Origin: Homoserinimonas sedimenticola
GTDB lineage: Bacteria; Actinomycetota; Actinomycetes; Actinomycetales; Microbacteriaceae
Direction of reading: 5' to 3'
Length of the DNA stretch: 64,000 nucleotides
Assembly (NCBI RefSeq): GCF_026094475.1
Contig: NZ_JAPELL010000002.1
Span: forward strand, 186,001-250,000
Part shown: positions 1 to 9,869 of the stretch, piece by piece
How the letters are laid out: each line of letters opens with the position of its first letter
Position numbering within the stretch: the first letter of the stretch is position 1
The notes under the pieces: model-generated
What the model was told of the DNA's origin: nothing
Databases searched by the model: none
What the model saw: only the letters and a program-made list of their open reading frames with translations
Position numbers and translations under genes: made by a program

Positions 1-1
1 C

Positions 2-526
2 CTCTACCTCATCCACTGGCCCCTGCCGAAGGTGGATCGCTACGTCGACGCCTGGCGTGGCCTCATCGAGCTGCGCGACCGTGGCCTCGCTCGCTCCATC
101 GGCGTCAGCAACTTCACTCCCGCCCACCTGACCCGTCTCATCGAGGAGACGGGCGTGACCCCCGCCGTCAACCAGGTGGAGCTGCACCCGCGCTTTCCGC
201 AGACCGAGCTGCGGGAGTTCCACGCCAAGCACAGCATCGTGACCGAGAGCTGGAGCCCGCTCGGCTCACGCCACGCCGACTTCACCGACGAGCCGGTCAT
301 CCGGGACGTGGCATCCGAACTGGGCGTCACGCCGACGCAGGTCGTGCTGCGTTGGCACGTGCAGGTGGGGGCGATCCCGCTGCCCAAGTCGGGCGACCGC
401 GACCGTCAGCGCGAGAACCTCGACGTCTTCGGCTTCGAACTCACGCGGGAGCACCTCGACGCGATCGCGACTCTCGAGTCGGGTCGACTCTGGGGCGGCG
501 ACCCCGAGACGCACGAGGAGTTCTAG
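2..526 (+). CDS. Aldo/keto reductase (5' end outside the window)
   Basis: NADPH-dependent oxidoreductase of the AKR superfamily, C-terminal part of the TIM barrel. The reading frame is open from base 2, so the start lies upstream of the window. Visible family signatures are the LIHWPLP strand with its substrate-pocket region, IGVSNF, NQVELHP and, near the end, the IPLPKSG segment that contacts the 2'-phosphate of NADPH. The catalytic Tyr/Lys region is upstream and cannot be checked. Substrate unknown. A VanZ-like gene follows after 42 bp on the same strand. Confidence 0.9.
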   Translation, partial: LYLIHWPLPKVDRYVDAWRGLIELRDRGLARSIGVSNFTPAHLTRLIEETGVTPAVNQVELHPRFPQTELREFHAKHSIVTESWSPLGSRHADFTDEPVIRDVASELGVTPTQVVLRWHVQVGAIPLPKSGDRDRQRENLDVFGFELTREHLDAIATLESGRLWGGDPETHEEF

Positions 527-568
527 AGCGCGGGCGAGCTCCCAGCCGGTGTCGAGCAGGATAGGCGG

Positions 569-1027
569 ATGCTGCTGCGCCACCCCGTCCTGAGCATCGC
601 GACACTCGGCTACCTCGCCGTCGTCGCCTGGGTCACGCTCGGCCCGCAGCCGCTCGACGACGAGGGCCGCGGCATCCTCATGCGGATCATCCGTCGCCTG
701 CAGGGCTACGACGCGACCGACTGGATCACCTACAGCGGGGTCGAGTTCACCGCGAATGTGCTCATGTTCGTGCCGATCGGCGTGTTCTTCGTGCTGCTGC
801 TCGGTCGGCGCGGCTGGTGGGCCGCGATACTGCTCGGCGTGGGCCTGACGGTGGGCATCGAGACGACTCAGCTCTTCCTGCACGATCGAGTGCCCGACGT
901 GCGCGACCTCGCGTCGAACTCGATCGGCACGGTCATCGGCGTGCTCGCCGCGCTCCTCGTGACGTGGCCGAAGGCCCGCCGGCTCGCGCGCGGTCGCTCT
1001 CGAGGGGCATCCGCCGTCAGGACGTGA
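569..1027 (+). CDS. VanZ-like membrane protein
   Basis: Small integral membrane protein of 152 residues with about four hydrophobic segments (residues about 6-22, 60-78, 83-100, 115-135). The second half carries the VanZ-type signature: the NVLMFVPIG helix, a GIETTQLF motif and RVPDVRDLASNSIGT. VanZ proteins are linked to teicoplanin resistance in enterococci, but stand-alone homologues in actinobacteria have no assigned role. The 3' end overlaps convergently with the 3' end of surE by 11 bp. Confidence 0.85.
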   Translation: MLLRHPVLSIATLGYLAVVAWVTLGPQPLDDEGRGILMRIIRRLQGYDATDWITYSGVEFTANVLMFVPIGVFFVLLLGRRGWWAAILLGVGLTVGIETTQLFLHDRVPDVRDLASNSIGTVIGVLAALLVTWPKARRLARGRSRGASAVRT

Positions 1028-1760
1028 GCACGGGCTCCCGCGCCTCCAGCACGGAGGTGATGCTCGTGAGGGTCGCGAAGCCCTCGCGCAGGAGCGCGGC
1101 GTCCGTGCCTGCGTCCTGATCGGCCGGGGTGTCGGAGACCTCGAGTCGCACGTCCTCGTCGCCACCGACCGCGGTGAGCGTCTGCACGATGCCGAAGGCG
1201 GCCAGCGGGCCTTCCCGCAACTCAGTCGCGGTCGAGACGTTGGGCACGTTGAGATTGAAGACCGTGCCGGGCGGATGCTCAAGCAGCATGGGCACGAGCC
1301 GGGCGACATGAGGCGCGGCCGCGTCCCACAGGCACGACTCCGGATCCATACCCACGTCGAGCGAGACCGCGAGGCCGCGCGCCCCGTTGACGCCCGCCGT
1401 GAGGGCCGCGCCGACCGTCCCCGAGTGCAGGATCGCGTGCCCCACGTTGGCGCCGCGGTTCACCCCGGAGAAGACGATGTCGGGCACGAAGCCGAAAGCG
1501 CCGTGAGCGGCGATCAGCGAGATGAGGGCGGGCGCGGCATCCACCGCGAAGACGGGCACGTCGAAGCCCTCGAGCTCGCGCCGGGCGAAGGGAACCCGGC
1601 CGTCGGGGCCCGCGCCGAGGATCGAGGCGCTGCTGCCGCTCGACTGGGAGGAGGGCCCCGCGATCGCGACCTCGAGACCCGCGTCGATCGCCATCTGGGC
1701 GAGCCGGTGCAGGCCCGGCGAGTCGATACCGTCGTCGTTGGTGATGAGCGCCTTCGTCAT
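1017..1760 (-). CDS. surE: 5'/3'-nucleotidase SurE
   Basis: Metal-dependent nucleoside monophosphate phosphatase, 247 residues, the usual SurE length. The N-terminus ALITNDDGIDSPG holds the two adjacent metal-binding aspartates (ND-D). The SSQSSGSS segment and VFSGVNRGAN (metal-ligand Asn) also match the family. It is downstream of a PfkB-type kinase and overlaps it by 4 bp (ATGA), which suggests translational coupling of nucleoside or sugar kinase with nucleotidase. Confidence 0.93.
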   Translation of the reverse strand: MTKALITNDDGIDSPGLHRLAQMAIDAGLEVAIAGPSSQSSGSSASILGAGPDGRVPFARRELEGFDVPVFAVDAAPALISLIAAHGAFGFVPDIVFSGVNRGANVGHAILHSGTVGAALTAGVNGARGLAVSLDVGMDPESCLWDAAAPHVARLVPMLLEHPPGTVFNLNVPNVSTATELREGPLAAFGIVQTLTAVGGDEDVRLEVSDTPADQDAGTDAALLREGFATLTSITSVLEAREPVLTS

Positions 1761-2752
1761 GCCTCGTCCTCCTTCTCCACGGTTGCTCCGGCCAGCTGCT
1801 CGGGGCTCACGCGCGCCGCGGCTTCCTGTTTCTCTTTCGTCTCTGACATGACACGAGCGAGGGCTCGCAGCTTTTCGATCGCCTCGGCGTCGCCCGTCCC
1901 GAGCCCGTGCCGGGTGACGTTGAGCGCCCCCGCGGCCGCGCCCAGGGTGATGGCGTCGATCATCTGCTCCCCGCGGGCGATCGCGGCGGTCACCCCCGCT
2001 GTCAGCGAGTCGCCCGCACCGCGCGTGTCCGCCGTCTCGAACTCGGGCATCTGCACGCGGTGGAGCCTCCCGTCGTGCAGCAGGAGGATCGGCTCCGGCG
2101 AACGCGACACGATCACGGTGCGCGCCCCCTCGCGCGCCAGCTGCCGCATGGCGGCCACGATGCTCGTCTCGTCGTCCTTGTCGGCTCGGCCGTCGTCGGC
2201 CAGTTCCTCGTCGCTGACCTTCGCCAGGTCGACGCCGCCCTCCAGGGCGGCCTTGAGGCGCTCACCGGCGAGGTCGACGATCACGACGCGTCCGGCCGCC
2301 TTCAGGTCGGCCGCGAGCCGCCGATACACCTCGTGGGGAAGTACCTCCTCGCCGGCCGGACCGCTCAGGATGACCGCGTCCGCGCTGACCGCCTCCCGCA
2401 GGGCCACGTTGTAGAGCTCGTCGAGGTCGTGCCGTTCGAGGCTCGAGCCGGCGAGTTCCACGATGGCCACGCGCTCGCCTCCGCGCCGATCGTGCACGTA
2501 GCCGCCGCCGCTGCCCTCCGCATCGATCGACGCGACGGCGAAGCCCTCCTCCTCGAGGAGGGCCCGCAGCACCCCGCCGCTCTCGCCGATGAGCGCACAG
2601 CACAGCGTCACCTCGATGCCCATGCGCCGCAGCATCCGCGCCTGCCAGACACCCTGGCCCCCCGCGTGCAGGTGGAGTTCGTCGTCGCCACCGTGCTCCT
2701 CGATCGTCACGGTGAGCAGCGGCGAGGGGGCAAAGATCACCACGCGTGCCAT
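1757..2752 (-). CDS. PfkB-family carbohydrate or nucleoside kinase
   Basis: ATP-dependent ribokinase-fold kinase, 331 residues. The C-terminal PfkB signature is DTRGAGDSLTAG, containing the anion-hole GAGD and the catalytic Asp. The N-terminal half has a substrate-lid region with HAGGQGVWQARML, similar to 1-phosphofructokinase or tagatose kinases. The extension after about residue 300 is charged and Ala/Glu-rich. First gene of a surE operon (4-bp overlap). The substrate cannot be assigned from sequence alone. Confidence 0.88.
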   Translation of the reverse strand: MARVVIFAPSPLLTVTIEEHGGDDELHLHAGGQGVWQARMLRRMGIEVTLCCALIGESGGVLRALLEEEGFAVASIDAEGSGGGYVHDRRGGERVAIVELAGSSLERHDLDELYNVALREAVSADAVILSGPAGEEVLPHEVYRRLAADLKAAGRVVIVDLAGERLKAALEGGVDLAKVSDEELADDGRADKDDETSIVAAMRQLAREGARTVIVSRSPEPILLLHDGRLHRVQMPEFETADTRGAGDSLTAGVTAAIARGEQMIDAITLGAAAGALNVTRHGLGTGDAEAIEKLRALARVMSETKEKQEAAARVSPEQLAGATVEKEDEA

Positions 2753-2818
2753 GCGCGCGACGGTAGGTCCGCATTCTTGAAGGCCGCTGGATGCTGCGGC
2801 GCCGCGCCTGTGCTGGGT

Positions 2819-3109
2819 TCAGCCCTTGGCGAGCGAGGCGAAGAGCCGCTCGTCTGCCGCACTCCGGCGCGACGGCAGCGCGAGCCCGACAGCGGTCGCC
2901 ACGAGGGGCGAGGCAAGCAGGGAGACGACCCAGATCCAGCCGCCGTCGAAGGGCCAGCCGAGCCACGTGAGGGCGCTCCAGACCACGGCGGTGACGGCCG
3001 TGCCGATCGCGGCGAGCAGGGCGGAGCCTCGAAGATCGCGGTGGGGAAGGAGGAAGTGCACCGCGAGGGCGAGGAAGAGTCCGCCGATGACGGCGAACAG
3101 CATCTCCAT
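2819..3109 (-). CDS. Small three-helix membrane protein, unknown function
   Basis: Protein of 96 residues with three predicted transmembrane segments (about 3-20, 30-50, 58-79) and a charged C-terminal tail. It directly follows the DUF3107 gene. A GTG at 3113-3115 would overlap the DUF3107 stop by 4 bp and add two residues, so translational coupling is likely whichever start is used. No family recognised with confidence; holin-like or DUF-type membrane proteins of this size are common in Microbacteriaceae. Confidence 0.7.
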   Translation of the reverse strand: MEMLFAVIGGLFLALAVHFLLPHRDLRGSALLAAIGTAVTAVVWSALTWLGWPFDGGWIWVVSLLASPLVATAVGLALPSRRSAADERLFASLAKG

Positions 3110-3111
3110 GC

Positions 3112-3336
3112 TCACGCGACGAAGCCCACCCGGCGCGGTGTCTCGGCACCGATCTCCACGTAGCCGAGCGAGGCGACGGGGATCACGTAGAGGTTGTCCT
3201 TGTCGTCCTTGAGGGTGAAGTGCTTGGCGTCGGAGTCGAGGGCCTGCGCCACGATCGCTTGGATGTCCGCGGCCGACTGGCTCGACTCGAAGGTGATCTC
3301 GCGGGCGCTGTTGGTGATGCCGATTCGAATGTCCAC
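3112..3336 (-). CDS. DUF3107 domain protein
   Basis: Short actinobacterial protein (74 residues) that fills the whole DUF3107 domain: an N-terminal strand MDIRIGI, a helix with SQSAADIQAIVAQAL, and a C-terminal VIPVASLGYVEIG strand. The function is unknown and members are nearly universal in actinobacteria. It is transcribed divergently from adnA; the 110-bp gap would hold both promoters. The downstream small membrane gene is almost contiguous. Confidence 0.88.
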   Translation of the reverse strand: MDIRIGITNSAREITFESSQSAADIQAIVAQALDSDAKHFTLKDDKDNLYVIPVASLGYVEIGAETPRRVGFVA

Positions 3337-3446
3337 GTGCCCAGATTACGACATAAGGAGACACGCACCGGGTGCGTTCGTCGAGGGCGCAACGTTCCGG
3401 CGAGCGGAGGCGATCGGATGTCGGTGGCCGCCGATAGCGTGGAGCC

Positions 3447-6400
3447 ATGCGAGATGAGGGGGAGCGGATGCTGCAGGCGCCGGGGGCTGTCGCCCTCGAC
3501 CCTGCGCAGCGGGCCGTGCTCGATCTGCCGGTGGGAGCATCCGCCGCCGTGATCGGCGCCCCCGGCACGGGCAAGACGACGACGCTCGTGGAGCTCGTCG
3601 CCGACCGCATCCTCCGTCTCGGCTGGGCGAGTGATGAGGTGCTCGTGCTCACCTCGAGCCGAGTGTCGGCTACTCGGCTGCGAGACCGGCTGGCGCTGCG
3701 GCTGGGTCGGCCCACGACGGGCCCGCTCGCCCGCACCGTCAACTCCCTCGCCTTCGACATCGTGGGAGCCGCTGCCCGCGTCGACGACCGCCCTCAACCG
3801 ACCCTCGTGACGGGCGGCGAGCAGGACTCCGACATCGCGGGTCTCCTCGAGGGGCACCTCGAAGACGGCACCGGCCCTGCCTGGCCCGAGCATCTCTCGG
3901 GGGAGGTTCGCCGCGCGCGAGGCTTCCGCACGGAGCTTCGCGACCTGCTCATGCGCGCCACCGAATACGGAATCGCCCCCGAGCGTCTTCGCTCCCTCGG
4001 CAAGGAGCATGGTCGAGAGGAATGGGTCGCCGCCGCCGATTTCATCGCCGAGTACCGCGATGTGCTCGGCCTGCAGCGACCGCACCAGCTCGACTCGACC
4101 GAACTCGTGGAGCAGGCCGTGCTCGAGCTGCGCCGCGGTCGGCCGGGCGACATCGCGGCACCCTTGCGACTCGTGATCGTCGACGATGCGCAGGAGGCGA
4201 CGCGCTCGACCCTCGCGCTCTTGGCGGCGCTGGCCGAGCGCGGCACGGCGGTCGTCGCCTTCGGCAACCCCGACACGGCGGCCAATGCGTTCCGCGGCGG
4301 TGAGGTGGATGCGCTCGGTCGGCTCTCGCAGGTGCTGGGGGTCGAGACGACTCGGGTCGAGCTGCGCACGATACACCGGCACGGTGCCCTGCTCTCGGGC
4401 CTTGTGGCATCCGTTGCCGCGAACATCGGGACAGCCGGGTCGACCGGCCAACGTGGGGCGACGAGCACGGTCGACGCGGCAGGGGAGGTCACGGTCGTGG
4501 CGGCGCCGAGCCCCTCACGCGAACGTTCCGCTGTCGCCCGGCGGCTGCGCGAGCGGCATCTCGTCGACGGCGTTGCATGGGGCGAGATGGCCGTCGTCGC
4601 GCGCAGCGGCGCGCAAGTGCCGGCACTCGCCCGTGCCCTCGCGCTCGCCGAGGTGCCGACCCGCACGACTCTCGCGGCGCGTCCGCTGCGAGAGGATGGC
4701 GCCGCCCGCAGTCTGCTTGCGCTCGTGGATGTCGGCATGGGGCGCTCGCCGCTGACGGCAGAGGCGGCCACCGAGCTGCTGCTGGGGCCCTTCGGCGGAC
4801 TCGACCGCCTCGACCTGCGCCGACTCCGCCTCGCCCTACGGGCCGAGGAGCTCGCGGGCGGCGGCGAGCGCGGTGCCGACGCCCTTATCGTCGAGGCCCT
4901 TGAGGCGCCCGGGCGTCTCGTGACGATCGACCACCGTTCCGGCCGACGGGCCGAACGCCTCGCTGGCACCCTCGCCGCGATCGCCGACGCGCACCGCGGC
5001 GACGCGACGATCGAGGAGCTGCTCTGGCTTGCATGGGAACGTAGCGGCCTGCACCGCACCTGGTATCAGGAGGCGATTGGCAGCGGCATCGCTGCTGCAG
5101 AGGCCAACCGCAACCTCGACGGCATCGTGGCGCTCTTCTCCGCCGCCAAGCGCTTCGTCGAGCGTGAGCCGGGCGCTCCCGCCCGCGTCTTCCTCGACGA
5201 CGTGCTCGACGCCGACGTGCCGGAAGACACGCTCTCGCCCCAGTCGCGCGGCGACGCCGTGCTCGTGACGACACCCTCGGGTGTCGTCGGCCTCGAGTTC
5301 GACACGGTCGCGGTCGCGGGCGTGCAGGAGGGGGTGTGGCCCAACCTGCGGATCCGCGGCACGCTGCTCGGCGCGCAGGACCTCGTGCGTGCCGTGACGG
5401 GCGAGGATGCGCACCTTGACGAGCGCCGAGTCGTGCGCGATGACGAGCTGCGGATGTTCGCGCTCGCCGTCTCCCGGGCCCGGAACGAGGTCATCGTGAG
5501 TGCGACGGCGAATGACGACGAGGCGCCGAGCGTGCTCTTCTCCCTCCTGCCGGAGGGAGCGCGGCACCTCGACGCCACATCGCCCGTGCCGCTCTCGCTG
5601 CGCGGAGTCACGGGGCGCCTACGGCACGAGCTCACGCGGCACGACAGCCCGGCGCCGGCTCGGGATGCCGCGGCTGCAGCGCTCGCCCACCTCGCGGAAG
5701 AGGGCGTGCCGGGTGCTGATCCCACACAGTGGCAGGGGCTTGTTGACCTCTCGACGACCGAGCCGCTCTACTCCGACGATGAACAGGTGCCCGTGTCGCC
5801 CTCCCGCATGAGCGCCTTCGAGGAGTCCCCCCTCGACTGGTTCATCGACTCCATCTGCGGCTCCGCCCCGAGCGCCGCCATGAGCATCGGCACGATCGTC
5901 CACTGGGCCATGGAGACAAGCGAGGACGAGAGCGTGGACGGCATATGGCAGGCAATCGAGTCGCGCTGGGGCGAGCTCGTCTTCGAAGCACCGTGGCTCG
6001 CCGAGAAGGAACGCGCTGCGACCCGGCTGCTCGCGGCGGCCGTCGCAGAGTACCTGGGCGACTTCAGCCGCGACGGCAAGAAGCTCGTGGGCGCCGAGAG
6101 CCGCTTCGAGCTCGACGTCGATCGCGCCCGCGTCCGCGGCTCAATCGACCGCGTCGAGATCGACGCCGACGGGGGAGTTGTCATCGTCGACCTCAAGACG
6201 GGCAGGCCCGAGACGAAGCAGACCGTCATCGACGAGCATCCGCAGCTCGCGGCCTACCAACTGGCCTACGCCGAGGGGTTGCTCGACGACGCACTCAGCA
6301 TGCACGGGGAGCACCGCGCGGGCGGCGCCAAGCTGCTCTACGTCAAGGAGGGCGTGCGCGGCAAGGCCTACCGCGAGGGCGTGCAGGCGCCGCTCACGCC

Positions 6401-6551
6401 CGAACAACTGAACGAGTTCCGGGGGCGCATCGCCCTCGCGGCGCGCGGCATGGCCGCGGCGGAGTTCAGCGGCTCGCGCGAGATCGACGATCGGCGCCCC
6501 GGTTCCGCAGCACGGCGCCTCCATCGCGTAAGGGCGGTGACGCATGACTGA
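3447..6551 (+). CDS. adnA: AdnA-type ATP-dependent DNA helicase/nuclease subunit
   Basis: UvrD-like motor fused to a C-terminal PD-(D/E)XK nuclease, 1034 residues, close to mycobacterial AdnA (about 1045). Walker A GAPGTGKT is at residues 37-44. The Walker B motif is VDDAQ at about 245 instead of DEYQ, as expected for the minor motor of the heterodimer. The nuclease core is GSIDRVEID, VIVDLKTG and PQLAAYQLAYAEG (about residues 898-935). AdnAB resects double-strand breaks and substitutes for RecBCD or AddAB in actinobacteria. The gene overlaps adnB by 8 bp, implying coupled synthesis of the two subunits. Confidence 0.93.
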   Translation: MRDEGERMLQAPGAVALDPAQRAVLDLPVGASAAVIGAPGTGKTTTLVELVADRILRLGWASDEVLVLTSSRVSATRLRDRLALRLGRPTTGPLARTVNSLAFDIVGAAARVDDRPQPTLVTGGEQDSDIAGLLEGHLEDGTGPAWPEHLSGEVRRARGFRTELRDLLMRATEYGIAPERLRSLGKEHGREEWVAAADFIAEYRDVLGLQRPHQLDSTELVEQAVLELRRGRPGDIAAPLRLVIVDDAQEATRSTLALLAALAERGTAVVAFGNPDTAANAFRGGEVDALGRLSQVLGVETTRVELRTIHRHGALLSGLVASVAANIGTAGSTGQRGATSTVDAAGEVTVVAAPSPSRERSAVARRLRERHLVDGVAWGEMAVVARSGAQVPALARALALAEVPTRTTLAARPLREDGAARSLLALVDVGMGRSPLTAEAATELLLGPFGGLDRLDLRRLRLALRAEELAGGGERGADALIVEALEAPGRLVTIDHRSGRRAERLAGTLAAIADAHRGDATIEELLWLAWERSGLHRTWYQEAIGSGIAAAEANRNLDGIVALFSAAKRFVEREPGAPARVFLDDVLDADVPEDTLSPQSRGDAVLVTTPSGVVGLEFDTVAVAGVQEGVWPNLRIRGTLLGAQDLVRAVTGEDAHLDERRVVRDDELRMFALAVSRARNEVIVSATANDDEAPSVLFSLLPEGARHLDATSPVPLSLRGVTGRLRHELTRHDSPAPARDAAAAALAHLAEEGVPGADPTQWQGLVDLSTTEPLYSDDEQVPVSPSRMSAFEESPLDWFIDSICGSAPSAAMSIGTIVHWAMETSEDESVDGIWQAIESRWGELVFEAPWLAEKERAATRLLAAAVAEYLGDFSRDGKKLVGAESRFELDVDRARVRGSIDRVEIDADGGVVIVDLKTGRPETKQTVIDEHPQLAAYQLAYAEGLLDDALSMHGEHRAGGAKLLYVKEGVRGKAYREGVQAPLTPEQLNEFRGRIALAARGMAAAEFSGSREIDDRRPGSAARRLHRVRAVTHD

Positions 6552-9500
6552 CGTACTCTTCGAGCTCGGCGATGGCCAGCGCTCCCTGCTGGGCGGCGTC
6601 AGCGCCGACGACATCGCGGATGCCCTCGACCAGCACCGGCCAACCCCGCAGCAGCGCGCCGTCATCGAGTCGGCGCTGGAACCGGCCCTCGTCGTCGCCG
6701 GAGCGGGCAGTGGCAAGACCGAGACGATGGCGGCCCGCGTGCTGTGGCTCGTCGCCAACGGTCACGTCGCCCCCAGCGAGGTCCTCGGGCTCACCTTCAC
6801 CCGCAAGGCGGCGGGGGAACTCGCGGAGCGCATCCGCCAGCGCCTCGACGCCCTCGCACGGGCTGGCCTCGTGCCGGGGGAACCCGACCCCTTCGAGGTG
6901 CCCACCGTCGCGACCTACAACTCCTTCGCCAACACGATCTACCGCGACAACGCGCTGCTGCTCGGGCGCGAGCCCGACGGTGATGTGCTGGGCGAGGCAT
7001 CCGCCTGGCAACTCGCGCGGCGGATCGTGACCTCGAGCAGCGACGAGAGGCTTGGAGGGCTCGGCAAGAGCGTCGACACTGTGACGAAGGCCGTGCTCGA
7101 TGTGAGCCGCGGTCTCGCCGAGAACACGGCCGACGCAGCGGCGGTCGCCCGCATGGCCGAGGAGTTCGCCACGCTGGAAGATCTGCCGCTCGGTGGGCGC
7201 GGCGAGTATCGCGACGTGCTCACGCAGCTCCGCGCGGTCGGCGCACTGCCCGTGCTGGTGGAACTCGCGCGCGAGTTCGAGCGTGCCAAGGCCGAGCGCG
7301 GCTTCGTCGAATACTCCGACCAGGTCGCCCTCGCCCTGACCCTCGTGCGTCGCGCGCCGCGTATCCGTGACGAACTGCGCGGGCGCTTCAAGGTCGTGCT
7401 GCTCGACGAATACCAGGACACGAGCGTCGTGCAGACCTGGCTGCTCTCAGAACTCTTCGCTGAGCATCCGGTCATGGCCGTCGGCGACCCCCACCAGTCC
7501 ATCTACGGATGGCGCGGCGCCAGTTCCGCCAATTTGGAGGACTTCTCGCGGCAGTTCGGCGGGGAACGGGCGGCCGAGGTTGCGCAGTTCTCGCTCAGCA
7601 CGAGCTGGCGCAATGGCACGCGCATCCTCGACGCTGCCAATGCGATCGTCGAGCCGCTCACTGCCGCCACCCGGGTGCGCGTGGAACGCCTTGCCGCCTC
7701 ACCCGTCGCCTCGCACCACTCCGTCGAGACCGCCTTCGAGGAGGACCTCGCAGGTGAGGCGGCGACCGTCGCGAAGTGGCTCGCGCAGCGCCTCGCGGAG
7801 CCCGTGCCAGGAAGCGACGGCCCGCGCCAGGCGACCGCCGCCATGCTGTTCCGCACACGCCGCACCCAGCGGGCCTTCATTGAAGCTCTTCGCGCTGAGG
7901 GAGTCCCCTTCCACGTCCTCGGAGTGGGTGGGCTCATGGAAGAACCTGAGATCGCCGACCTCGTGAGCGCCCTCACGGTGCTAACGGATCCGACCGCGGG
8001 GTCTGAACTCGTGCGCCTCCTCGCGGGGCCACGCTGGCGCATCGGAGCACGCGACCTGCACGGACTGCGAGGCGTCGCATCCGCGCTCAGCCGGCGGGAC
8101 TTCGCTCAGCGTCGACTCGACGACGCGATAGTGGAACGGATGCGCGATTCCGTCGCGGAGGACGAATCAGCCTCACTCGTCGACGCCCTCGACTTCATCG
8201 CGAGTGCCAAGCCGGGCCATTCGCTCATCACGGGCATCAGCGAGACGGGACTCGAACGGATGCGCGACGCGGGCGCTGTGCTCGCGCGGTTGCGCTCGCG
8301 CTCGGGGCTCGACCTGCTCGACTTCGTGACGATGTGCGAGCAGGAGCTCATGATTGACATCGAGGTCGCCGCCAACCCGGACCGCGTGCTCGGACGCGCG
8401 CCCCTCGACGCCTTCTTCGACGCGCTTTCGAGCTACCTCGCCGTCGACGACGCGCCGACCCTCAGAAGCTTCCTCGCGTGGCTGCGGGAGGCGGAGTGGC
8501 GGGACAACCTTGCGCCCCGCCCAGAGGAGCCCGAGCCCGGCGTCGTGCAACTCATGACGATCCACGGCTCCAAGGGGCTCGAACGTGACATCATCGTGGT
8601 GCCCCGCATGGTCGAGGGCGAGCTGCCCGGCGCCCCCGTCGAGGGCACGGGCGCCTGGCTGGGCTTCGGCCGCCTGCCGTGGGAGTTCCGAGGCGACGCC
8701 GCCGAGCTGCCCGAGCTCGACTGGCGTGGTGCCGAGACGCGCAAGGACCTCGCGCAGGCGGTCAAAGAGTTCAAGACCGCGGTGTCAGAGCATCAAGAGC
8801 GCGAGGAACGCCGACTTGCCTACGTCGCCGTGACGCGCGCCCGCCACCGCCTACTGCTGACGGGGTCCTTCTGGTCGGGACAGGTGCGGGCGCGCCGGCC
8901 GAGCCCATACCTGCTCACCCTTGCAGACCGCGGCATTGTCGCGGCCCCTCCCGAAGGGCCGCAGCACGAGACGGACCCGGGGACGACGGATGACCTGACC
9001 TTCGTCTGGCCGGAGGATCCCCTCGGGCGCCGCCGCGCCGTCGTCGAGGATGCGGCGGCATGCGTGCATGCGGCGGTAGCAGCCCGAGCATCCGGCTTCA
9101 CCCTGAGTGAGGGCCGTTGGGAGAGGGATGTGCACCTCCTGCTGAAGGAGCGTTCCGCACGTCTCGCCGGCCCCGCCCCGACGGAGCCACCCGCTCGTGT
9201 GCCCGCCTCCCGCTTCAAGGATTATGTGACCGACCCGGAGGCGGTCGCGGCTGAGTTGCGGCGACCCATGCCCGAGCGGCCCTACCGCGCCACGCGCCTC
9301 GGCACCCTCTTCCACGAGTGGGTCGAGCATCGCTACGGGGTGCACGGCTCTCTCGAGGAGATCGACGCCTTCGATCACGAGGCAGACACGGGAGACCGGC
9401 TCGAGACGGATGCCGCCCTCACACAGGAGCAGCGGCTGCAGGAGTTGCGCCGCACCTTCGAGCGCTCGCCCTGGGCGACGCTGCGGCCCGTCGAGGTCGA

Positions 9501-9831
9501 ACGCGAGATTCACCTGCCACTGGCGGACCGCATCGTCATCTGCAAGATCGACGCCGTCTACCCGGCACCGCCCGGGCCGGACGGCGAGGAGCGTTTCGAG
9601 GTCGTCGACTGGAAGACCGGCAAGGCGCCCCGCGATGCGAAAGATCTCGAAGACAAGCAGCTGCAGCTCGCCCTCTACCGCCGGGCTTATGCGGAGTGGA
9701 AGGGCATCGACCCCGCCCGCATCGACGCCGTCTTCTACTACGTCGCCGACGACGCCATCATCCGGCCGCAGCGCCTCTTCGAACGTGAGGAACTCGAGCG
9801 GCTCTGGTTCGCGTCCAGACCCGCTGGCTGA
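6544..9831 (+). CDS. adnB: AdnB-type ATP-dependent DNA helicase/nuclease subunit
   Basis: Dominant motor subunit of AdnAB, 1095 residues, matching the length of mycobacterial AdnB. Superfamily 1A helicase motifs are complete: GAGSGKTET (about 54-62), LTFTRKAAGEL, LLDEYQDTS (about 288), GDPHQSIYGWRGAS, TIHGSKGLE and YVAVTRAR. The C-terminal nuclease shows GTLFHEWVEHRYG, the CKIDAVYP metal-ligand strand, VVDWKTGKAP and QLQLALYRRAYAE. The start ATG lies inside the last codons of adnA. It makes a 5'-resecting double-strand-break processing enzyme with AdnA. Confidence 0.95.
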   Translation: MTDVLFELGDGQRSLLGGVSADDIADALDQHRPTPQQRAVIESALEPALVVAGAGSGKTETMAARVLWLVANGHVAPSEVLGLTFTRKAAGELAERIRQRLDALARAGLVPGEPDPFEVPTVATYNSFANTIYRDNALLLGREPDGDVLGEASAWQLARRIVTSSSDERLGGLGKSVDTVTKAVLDVSRGLAENTADAAAVARMAEEFATLEDLPLGGRGEYRDVLTQLRAVGALPVLVELAREFERAKAERGFVEYSDQVALALTLVRRAPRIRDELRGRFKVVLLDEYQDTSVVQTWLLSELFAEHPVMAVGDPHQSIYGWRGASSANLEDFSRQFGGERAAEVAQFSLSTSWRNGTRILDAANAIVEPLTAATRVRVERLAASPVASHHSVETAFEEDLAGEAATVAKWLAQRLAEPVPGSDGPRQATAAMLFRTRRTQRAFIEALRAEGVPFHVLGVGGLMEEPEIADLVSALTVLTDPTAGSELVRLLAGPRWRIGARDLHGLRGVASALSRRDFAQRRLDDAIVERMRDSVAEDESASLVDALDFIASAKPGHSLITGISETGLERMRDAGAVLARLRSRSGLDLLDFVTMCEQELMIDIEVAANPDRVLGRAPLDAFFDALSSYLAVDDAPTLRSFLAWLREAEWRDNLAPRPEEPEPGVVQLMTIHGSKGLERDIIVVPRMVEGELPGAPVEGTGAWLGFGRLPWEFRGDAAELPELDWRGAETRKDLAQAVKEFKTAVSEHQEREERRLAYVAVTRARHRLLLTGSFWSGQVRARRPSPYLLTLADRGIVAAPPEGPQHETDPGTTDDLTFVWPEDPLGRRRAVVEDAAACVHAAVAARASGFTLSEGRWERDVHLLLKERSARLAGPAPTEPPARVPASRFKDYVTDPEAVAAELRRPMPERPYRATRLGTLFHEWVEHRYGVHGSLEEIDAFDHEADTGDRLETDAALTQEQRLQELRRTFERSPWATLRPVEVEREIHLPLADRIVICKIDAVYPAPPGPDGEERFEVVDWKTGKAPRDAKDLEDKQLQLALYRRAYAEWKGIDPARIDAVFYYVADDAIIRPQRLFEREELERLWFASRPAG

Positions 9832-9869
9832 GCGCCGGTCGGGCGAGCGCCTGCAGGAGCGGGCGGCGG